DNA of 5,192 bases, from positions 1 through 5,192 of the forward strand of contig JAAKFP010000199.1 in NCBI GenBank assembly GCA_011065005.1, written 5' to 3'. Of the stretch, positions 1-5,192 are shown piece after piece. The notes beneath the pieces were generated by a model, which made no database searches, had not been told where the DNA came from, and saw only the letters and a list, made by a program, of their open reading frames with translations. Position 1 is the first letter of the stretch, and the number at the start of each line of letters is the position of its first letter. The translations under genes and the position numbers were made by a program. The stretch comes from Chlamydiota bacterium (GTDB lineage: Bacteria; Chlamydiota; Chlamydiia; Chlamydiales; Waddliaceae).

Positions 1-1542
1 TCTCTTTTTTTCGCGATGATCACCCTTTTTTGTGGCCGCCCCATGCATGCCGCGGAAGATTGTTGCTACGCGGTTTCTTCTATAGAACTATACGACGTCC
101 TGGGATATGCCCTTGAAAACCAATGGGATATCAATATCGCACAAGAAGAGGTCCGACGACAATATGGCATCTCTCAAAGAGATAGTGGGCCCTTCGATCC
201 TGTCTTTGACACCTCTATTGCATACACCTGGCAGCATCAAGTGCAGGACCTAGCAATAAAAACAAATAAAGATGGCAACATCGTCACGCAACAAGCCAGC
301 CTCAATAAACTGGCACGGGTTGGAACAACCTACTCCCTCAACGCCACGGTAGAGCGGGAATTGAATCCAATCTTTGCCTTCACGGACCCTTTTCGTCGCA
401 CAAACACCTTCAACCTCGCCTTTGTGATCGATCAACCTCTTCTTCGTCGCTTCCGTGATAATATTGAAGCAACCCAAGAAAAAGTTTCTGTCCTAGAACT
501 GCAAGCAATCAAATGGGAAGCAATCCATACCATCTCGACGCAAATTCGCATTGCAGTCAACAGTTATTGGGAGTTAGTCGCGACAAAAGGGCTGCTCAAA
601 ATACGACAGGATTCCCTACAACGACTGGACAACCTTGCTGATTCCACAGAACGGCTGGTCGAGAGGGGACAGCTTGCCAAATCGGAACTCAATCAGCAAT
701 ACGCCGAAGTGTCAAAAGAAAAACGACGTAGTGCCGATGCTGAACAACAGGTCTATGCGGCTTTCAACAATCTTCTCCTGTCAATGGGCGCCAATCAGTG
801 CGATTTTACACTCTCTTCCCCCGATCTGGCTCTTGAAGAGTTTCCAATCACGAGTAACAACAAATCGATACTCTCTGTTAATCGTCTTGTTGACGAGGCG
901 ACACACCAACGATTGGATCTTCTTGCAGCGCAAATAAGAATCAATAGCGCCGATTTGCTGCTCCGGTCCGCAAATAATACGGTTCTTCCTGAGATGAACG
1001 TGCGTCTCGGTACAAATGTGATCAATCATGAAATCAATCGTAAAGCAAAACCATTTTACTCGTCTGTGATTAGCGAACGCCCCGAAGTGGAACTGTTTGC
1101 GGCTCTCGACTTTTCGATTCCTTTCTACAATGATGAGGCATTAGGCGAAAGGCGGCGACGTCGTGCCGAAAAATATCAATCGTTTCTGGGAGAGGCTGAA
1201 CTAATGGCATCCATTCGCTCAGATGTCGCAACGGCATTGCGTGACCACTATGCTCTTTTCGAACAAATCCAGGCAGCAGACGAATCGGTTAAGTGGTACG
1301 AAAAAGCGTTGAGAGATGAAGTCGATCGGATGAAGGAGGGATTAAGTACCCTCTTTATTGTGATCGATTTTGAAAATCGTTTAAGCGACGCCCTCACCGA
1401 CCGCGTGCTCGTCTACAGAAATTTTGCACAAAACATTGTCGACCTCCTTTTTTTAACAGGAAAACTGATTATTCCCTGTGAAAATAGCGACCGAGTGATG
1501 ATCGCCAACGTCCGTTCTTTGGAGGCGCTCAATGAAAGATGA
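1..1542 (+). CDS. TolC-family outer-membrane efflux channel (5' end probably outside the window)
   Basis: Predicted outer-membrane exit duct of a type I-like peptide export system. Residues are numbered from the ATG at base 16 (508 aa). Two TolC-like repeats are visible. Repeat 1 starts near residues 28-62 (AL-N followed by a G-FDP motif at 58-62) and has a long periplasmic helical stretch at about 155-258. Repeat 2 starts near 290-335 (RLDLLAAQIRINSADLLLRSAN, then LP), has a strand ending in SIPFYN at 367-372, then a helical stretch to about 480 carrying EGLSTLF at 441-447. Length fits the family. The frame is open from base 1; bases 1-15 encode SLFFA, which extends the hydrophobic segment MITLF, and MHA/AED around residues 10-15 looks like a signal peptidase I site. 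The ATG at 16 has no Shine-Dalgarno sequence, so the real start is probably upstream. The last 11 bases overlap the adaptor gene. Five consecutive arginines (379-383) are unusual. The role as partner of the downstream exporter is inferred from operon context. Confidence 0.9.
   Translation, partial: SLFFAMITLFCGRPMHAAEDCCYAVSSIELYDVLGYALENQWDINIAQEEVRRQYGISQRDSGPFDPVFDTSIAYTWQHQVQDLAIKTNKDGNIVTQQASLNKLARVGTTYSLNATVERELNPIFAFTDPFRRTNTFNLAFVIDQPLLRRFRDNIEATQEKVSVLELQAIKWEAIHTISTQIRIAVNSYWELVATKGLLKIRQDSLQRLDNLADSTERLVERGQLAKSELNQQYAEVSKEKRRSADAEQQVYAAFNNLLLSMGANQCDFTLSSPDLALEEFPITSNNKSILSVNRLVDEATHQRLDLLAAQIRINSADLLLRSANNTVLPEMNVRLGTNVINHEINRKAKPFYSSVISERPEVELFAALDFSIPFYNDEALGERRRRRAEKYQSFLGEAELMASIRSDVATALRDHYALFEQIQAADESVKWYEKALRDEVDRMKEGLSTLFIVIDFENRLSDALTDRVLVYRNFAQNIVDLLFLTGKLIIPCENSDRVMIANVRSLEALNER
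1521..1525 (+). promoter_or_regulatory. Shine-Dalgarno site of the HlyD-type adaptor gene
   Basis: GGAGG lies 6 bases before the ATG at 1532, inside the last codons of the TolC-type gene. It supports the choice of this start and shows that the adaptor can recruit ribosomes itself as well as through coupling to the upstream stop codon. Confidence 0.8.
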
Positions 1543-2698
1543 AATTCGCCGGTCGATCCGACGTCTATCCTCTCCGGAACAGATTGATCAGATGCTGAAC
1601 CTAGCCCAACCGATCCCCTGGTACCCTATTGTGTGTGTCTTCATTCTGATCATTGCAACGCTGGTCTGGTCATTTGTAGGACGGATCCCCACAGAGGTAA
1701 CGGGCCGAGGGATTTCTCTGAGCCCTAAAGGGGTCTTTAGCATCCAATCTAATACAAATGGCACCGTCACAGACATAAGAATCGCAGAAAGGGATGTCCT
1801 CAAAGCAGGAGACTATATTGCTACGATATACAATCCGAAACAGAAGGCTATTCTCACGGAAATTGAATCGACCCTCTTTAAAATCGTTCAACTGGAAAAG
1901 GAACTTGTAATGCTTGAAGAGAGGCTGGTGTCACGGCAATCCCTCTACGAAGAGGGTTTGGTTGCAAAAACAGTGGTTGAAGATACACAGTCGAACGTCT
2001 ATGTAAAACAGATCGCCATCGAAGATTCGAAAGCAAAGATAGAAAATCTCCTTTCGGAACTCGAAGAGACCTCTTCAGCAGGACATGAGGAGGCCTTTGA
2101 CAAAGAGGAAGTTCTCGAAACGTTGAAGAGTGGACAAGACCTTCAAAAGCTTGAGGACCAGCTCTCGAAAGTGTACGCTCCCGCAGATGGCACTGTCCTG
2201 GAAGTGTTGGTCGACGAGGGAGACTTGGTCGACAAAAAAAGAAACCTCGTCTGGATGGAATATCCCAAAGGGACGGAAGAGAAGGAACTGTTCTACACCT
2301 ACCTTCCTGTTCAATTCGGCAGCAAGGTGCTCCCGGACATGCCTGTGCGTATCGAGCCGGCAATCGTTAACCCGCGGGAATATGGGTCGATCTTAGGCAC
2401 AGTCAAAGAGGTCTCTCCCTATACCGTCTCAGAAGAGGAGATGCTCGCAACCTTACGGAACCGCCAACTTGTCAACTACATGATGGAGGGATCACCAGCA
2501 GTGGTGGAGGTGATCGTAAAGCCAGAAGTGGATGAGACAACAGCAAGCGGCTATGCATGGACCTCAAAAGATGGTCCTCCGTTCCGCATTCCCACAGGGA
2601 CGGTCTGTGAGGTGAAAATCACCGTCGAAGAACAGCCTCCTATCTCCTACCTGATTCCACTCTGGAAGATCAAACCGACATATGAAGAAAAACCATGA
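1532..2698 (+). CDS. NHLM bacteriocin system secretion protein, HlyD-family periplasmic adaptor
   Basis: Membrane-fusion (adaptor) protein, 388 aa, expected to be anchored in the inner membrane and to link the ABC exporter to the TolC channel. The cytoplasmic N-terminus has the RRLSSPEQIDQ motif (residues 10-20) that I recognise as typical of NHLM-class HlyD proteins. One membrane helix follows at about 31-50 (PIVCVFILIIATLVWSFVG). The first lipoyl-like half is at about 68-100, a fairly short charged coiled-coil hairpin at about 104-212, and the second lipoyl half at about 213-242 (APADGTVLEVLVDEGDLV). The beta-barrel region contains VNPREYGSILGTV (279-291), and the C-terminus has the family-like GYAW...GPP...PTGT pattern at 340-357, ending in SYLIPLW. 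The start is supported by GGAGG 6 bases upstream. It overlaps the TolC-type gene by 11 bases and the next gene by 4 (ATGA). A generic HlyD of another exporter is the alternative, but the N-terminal motif and the neighbours argue for NHLM. Confidence 0.93.
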   Translation: MKDEIRRSIRRLSSPEQIDQMLNLAQPIPWYPIVCVFILIIATLVWSFVGRIPTEVTGRGISLSPKGVFSIQSNTNGTVTDIRIAERDVLKAGDYIATIYNPKQKAILTEIESTLFKIVQLEKELVMLEERLVSRQSLYEEGLVAKTVVEDTQSNVYVKQIAIEDSKAKIENLLSELEETSSAGHEEAFDKEEVLETLKSGQDLQKLEDQLSKVYAPADGTVLEVLVDEGDLVDKKRNLVWMEYPKGTEEKELFYTYLPVQFGSKVLPDMPVRIEPAIVNPREYGSILGTVKEVSPYTVSEEEMLATLRNRQLVNYMMEGSPAVVEVIVKPEVDETTASGYAWTSKDGPPFRIPTGTVCEVKITVEEQPPISYLIPLWKIKPTYEEKP

Positions 2699-4878
2699 AT
2701 GAGTCGATACGTGCAGCAATAGAGGGATGGAGGAGAAAGGTAAAAACGCCTCGCGTCATTCAGATGGAGGCTGTCGAGTGCGGCGCAGCAGCGTTGGCTA
2801 TCCTCCTCGGATACTACGGTCGCTATGTCTCGCTTGAAGAACTCCGGCTGCAGTGTGGTGTGTCACGTGATGGAGTCAACGCCTTCAATATGGTACAAGC
2901 GGCGGAGCACTATGGTCTCAAAGCCGATGGCTATCGCGTCGAGATCAAAGACCTCGACCAGGTGACTCTCCCCGCAATTCTCTTCTGGAATCACAATCAT
3001 TTTGTCGTACTCGAGGAAATTCAAAAGGATCGCGTTTACATCAACGATCCCGCTATCGGTCCCACATGGGTCTCTCATGAAGAGTTTGCCCGCCGCTACT
3101 CCCCCATCGTTTTGCAGATGACCCCAACACCTGACTTTAGAAAAGGGGGTAAACCCCACACCCTTTGGAGTGATATCAAAGAAAGACTCCTCCCTTTCCG
3201 CGAAGCGATTGCCTTTCTACTCTGTGCACAACTTCCCCTCGTTCTCCTTGGCCTGGCCCTCCCCGTCCTTTCACAAATCTTCATCGATAAGATTCTCGGC
3301 GAGTCGATCCTCTCGTGGAGATGGGGATTCCTGGGAATATTGGCCGCTGTAATGCTCCTAACAGGAGGACTCACTTGGCTCCAGGGGCGATTCCTCAACA
3401 AACTCCACATCCGCCTTAACGTCTACTTTTCATCCTCGTTCCTCTGGCATATTTTGCAGCTTCCGATGCAGTTCTTCACCCAGCGATTCGGTGGAGAGAT
3501 CATCAACAGGATGCACCTGAACACCAACGTCGCTCAGGTTCTCACAGGACAGGTAGTCATCACCGTCATCAATCTACTATTTATCGCTCTATATGCCCTG
3601 ATTATGCTTCAGTATGACGTCCCCATTACTCTGATAGGAATCGGCGCTGCAATCTTTAACATGACAATGATTATGATGATTGCACAGATACGGATGAACG
3701 CCTATGCCCGCATGCAGCAGGAGCAGGCAAAAACCGTTGGAGTCTCCCTCGATGCCATCTCACACATCGAAACGATGAAAACGACTGCCAATGACCCCTT
3801 CTTTTTCTCGCGGATCGCCGGGTACTATACGAAAAACATCAACGCCCTCCAAGATATCGGCGAAAAAGATGTGTGGCTCTCTTCGTTCTCGAGATTATCA
3901 CAACGGCTAGCCACGGTGGTTCTCCTTGGATTTGGCTGCTGGAGGGTGATGCATGGCAACCTGACGATTGGTATGCTTATTGCCCTACAACTCCTCCTGA
4001 ACAATTTCCTCCGCCCCTTCGGGCAACTCGTCAATTTTGCGATGCGTATTCAATCGTTTCAAATTGACTTGACCCGCCTCAATGACGTGCTCAAAAATAA
4101 AAGGGATCCCCTCGTTCTCGAACGGCCTCAGGAGACAGAAGAGGACCGGAAGCTCAAGGGCAACCTTGAGATGCGCAAGGTCTCTTTTGGCTACAGCCCC
4201 CTTAGCGAACCCTACATCCAAGATTTTAACGTCTCGATCACTCCAGGGAAGAGGGTCGCCCTTGTTGGCACCGTCGGTTCAGGGAAATCGACCATTGCCA
4301 AGTTGGCAAGCAGCCTCTACTCTCCATGGACAGGGGAGATCACCTACGATGAAAAACCGATCCACACCATCCCCCGGAGCCTTTTTGCCGCTTCAATAGG
4401 CCATGTGGACCAGGAGATCTTCCTCTTTGGCGGAACTATTAAGGAGAATCTCACCCTTTGGAAGCCCGAGATCAGTGACGAGATCATCGAAGAAGCCGTA
4501 CGCGATGCCTGCATTCACGAAGATATCATCGCCCTAGCGAAACACTATGAAACACCCCTCATTGAAGGGGGGCGCAATTTCAGTGAAGGGCAGCGGCAGC
4601 GTCTCGAAATTGCGCGCGCACTGATCAACCATCCATCACTCCTTATTTTGGACGAAGCGATGAGTGCTGTCGACTCCAATACCGAAGAGGAAATCCTAAA
4701 TAACCTCAAGAAAAGAGGATGCAGCTTGCTCATCATAGCCCATCGCTTCAGCACTATCAAAGACTGTGATGAAATCATCGTTCTCGACAACGGAAAAGTA
4801 GTACAGCGGGGAACCCACGAGCAGCTCAAAGCTGTACCTGGGGCCTACCAAACGTTGGGAGGCTTTACGAATGGTTAA
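2695..4878 (+). CDS. NHLM-type bacteriocin export ABC transporter, C39 peptidase/permease/ATPase
   Basis: Inner-membrane exporter (727 aa) predicted to remove a double-Gly-type leader and transport the released peptide using ATP. The C39 peptidase domain (about 17-142) has an intact active site: Q23 and C29 in QMEAVECGAA, H102 in NHNHFVVLE and D118 in INDPAIG. The permease spans about 165-450 with hydrophobic segments near 170-196, 210-228, 285-305, 310-331, 403-417 and 424-440. The ATPase domain (about 488-724) shows an aromatic A-loop (Y500), Walker A GTVGSGKST (525-533), Q-loop Q573, signature FSEGQ (629-633), Walker B LLILDE (649-654), D-loop SAVD (657-660) and H-loop H683. Length is usual for peptidase-containing exporters. 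The signature has Glu where LSGGQ has its first Gly. The ATG overlaps the adaptor's TGA (ATGA) and is preceded only by a weak GAAG, so translation is probably coupled to the adaptor. The C39 domain and the NHLM-like adaptor and partner gene separate it from ordinary multidrug exporters. Confidence 0.95.
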   Translation: MNESIRAAIEGWRRKVKTPRVIQMEAVECGAAALAILLGYYGRYVSLEELRLQCGVSRDGVNAFNMVQAAEHYGLKADGYRVEIKDLDQVTLPAILFWNHNHFVVLEEIQKDRVYINDPAIGPTWVSHEEFARRYSPIVLQMTPTPDFRKGGKPHTLWSDIKERLLPFREAIAFLLCAQLPLVLLGLALPVLSQIFIDKILGESILSWRWGFLGILAAVMLLTGGLTWLQGRFLNKLHIRLNVYFSSSFLWHILQLPMQFFTQRFGGEIINRMHLNTNVAQVLTGQVVITVINLLFIALYALIMLQYDVPITLIGIGAAIFNMTMIMMIAQIRMNAYARMQQEQAKTVGVSLDAISHIETMKTTANDPFFFSRIAGYYTKNINALQDIGEKDVWLSSFSRLSQRLATVVLLGFGCWRVMHGNLTIGMLIALQLLLNNFLRPFGQLVNFAMRIQSFQIDLTRLNDVLKNKRDPLVLERPQETEEDRKLKGNLEMRKVSFGYSPLSEPYIQDFNVSITPGKRVALVGTVGSGKSTIAKLASSLYSPWTGEITYDEKPIHTIPRSLFAASIGHVDQEIFLFGGTIKENLTLWKPEISDEIIEEAVRDACIHEDIIALAKHYETPLIEGGRNFSEGQRQRLEIARALINHPSLLILDEAMSAVDSNTEEEILNNLKKRGCSLLIIAHRFSTIKDCDEIIVLDNGKVVQRGTHEQLKAVPGAYQTLGGFTNG
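4857..4862 (+). promoter_or_regulatory. Shine-Dalgarno site of the second ABC transporter gene
   Basis: GGGAGG lies 8 bases before the ATG at 4871, within the codons for the Leu-Gly-Gly near the C-terminus of the upstream exporter. It is the strongest ribosome-binding match in the window and fixes the start of the partial gene, which begins before the upstream TAA (4876-4878). Confidence 0.8.
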
Positions 4879-5192
4879 ACAACTCGAAAGCGCTCTTGAA
4901 GAGCTGAATACCCTCTTTTCACAACACCCCCATGAAGTACGCTTCCCCGCGAAAGGAACACCTCTGAATCGTGCCTGCGACATCATCGGACAAGCGATGG
5001 CGCACCCCTTTACGCCCCCAACAGAAGCCACCGAAAGCCTCGATGACATCTGTAGAGCTTCCGGAGTCCGTTACCGTAATGTAGTTCTCGATCACAACTG
5101 GTGGCAAAAAGATCGAGGCCCCTTGCTCGGATTCCTCAAAGAGACCCAAGACCCCATAGCCCTTGTGTATGACAAAAAAAAACAATATTTCA
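4871..5192 (+). CDS. NHLM-type ABC transporter second subunit, ATP-binding/permease protein (N-terminal fragment)
   Basis: Only the first 107 codons are present; the frame is still open at the window edge. The translation begins MVKQLESALEELNTLF. It contains ICRASGVRYRNVVLD at 60-74 and then NWWQKDRGPLLGFL at 76-89, followed by PIALVYD at 95-101. A WW..D.GPLL..L element after a short basic strand is what I recognise from the N-terminal region of the peptidase-less second ABC transporter in NHLM systems, where it precedes the permease and ATPase domains. No C39 cysteine motif is seen here. The domain's function is not known to me; it may be a cargo- or partner-binding domain. The gene overlaps the upstream exporter by 8 bases and has a good Shine-Dalgarno site, fitting production of a paired (heterodimeric) transporter. 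The permease and ATPase parts cannot be checked from this window, and a run of nine A at 5174-5182 sits near the cut. Confidence 0.85.
   Translation, partial: MVKQLESALEELNTLFSQHPHEVRFPAKGTPLNRACDIIGQAMAHPFTPPTEATESLDDICRASGVRYRNVVLDHNWWQKDRGPLLGFLKETQDPIALVYDKKKQYF

Noticed and set aside
16..70. Possible lipoprotein signal in the TolC-type protein (Cys6, or the Cys-Cys pair at 16-17)
   Set aside because: Residues before the cysteines (TLF-C and AED-C) do not fit a lipobox; the MHA/AED signal peptidase I site fits better.
1155..1170. Imperfect palindrome centred on GACGTC
   Set aside because: It falls within the arginine codons of the TolC-type gene, the arms do not match well, and no T-run follows, so neither a terminator nor an operator is supported.
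2208..2233. Nine-base direct repeat TTGGTCGAC, two copies 17 bases apart
   Set aside because: It follows from the repeated Leu-Val-Asp in the lipoyl-like half of the adaptor; two short copies in coding sequence give no case for an operator or mobile-element end.
1878..2363. 161-codon open frame on the minus strand, rich in Cys, Pro and Arg
   Set aside because: It lies wholly inside the well-supported adaptor gene, has the composition of an antisense shadow, and resembles no family I recognise.
4696..5185. Minus-strand open frames over the junction of the two ABC genes
   Set aside because: The plus strand here is explained by the end of the peptidase-ABC and the recognisable start of the second subunit; the reverse frames show no motif.

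Overview
The window is a tightly packed, single-strand (+) piece of an export operon from a Gram-negative (double-membrane) bacterium. It holds four consecutive genes that overlap one another by 11, 4 and 8 bases, with no intergenic DNA. The outer-membrane channel gene at the left end shows that the host has an outer membrane. I cannot name the taxon from this sequence; codon use is mixed, of moderate GC, with nothing diagnostic.

Layout: (1) bases 1-1542, a TolC-type outer-membrane channel whose true start is probably just left of the window, because the frame is open to base 1 and the visible ATG at 16 cuts into a signal-peptide-like stretch. (2) 1532-2698, a HlyD-type periplasmic adaptor of the NHLM-bacteriocin-system class. 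(3) 2695-4878, a C39-peptidase/permease/ATPase ABC exporter of the NHLM class, with all catalytic and nucleotide-binding motifs visible. (4) 4871 to the right edge, the N-terminal 107 codons of the partner NHLM-class ABC transporter (the second, peptidase-less subunit), cut off by the window.

How they would work together: the C39 domain of gene 3 is expected to cut a peptide precursor after a double-Gly-type leader while gene 3, probably paired with gene 4, moves the peptide across the inner membrane. The HlyD adaptor would bridge the periplasm and the TolC protein would provide the outer-membrane exit. NHLM systems typically export ribosomally made peptides with long nitrile-hydratase-like or Nif11-like leaders, which include proteusin-type modified peptides. 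No precursor peptide, modification enzyme or immunity gene lies inside this window, so the cargo is unknown and must be sought in the flanks. No promoter, terminator, RNA gene, mobile element or CRISPR array was seen.
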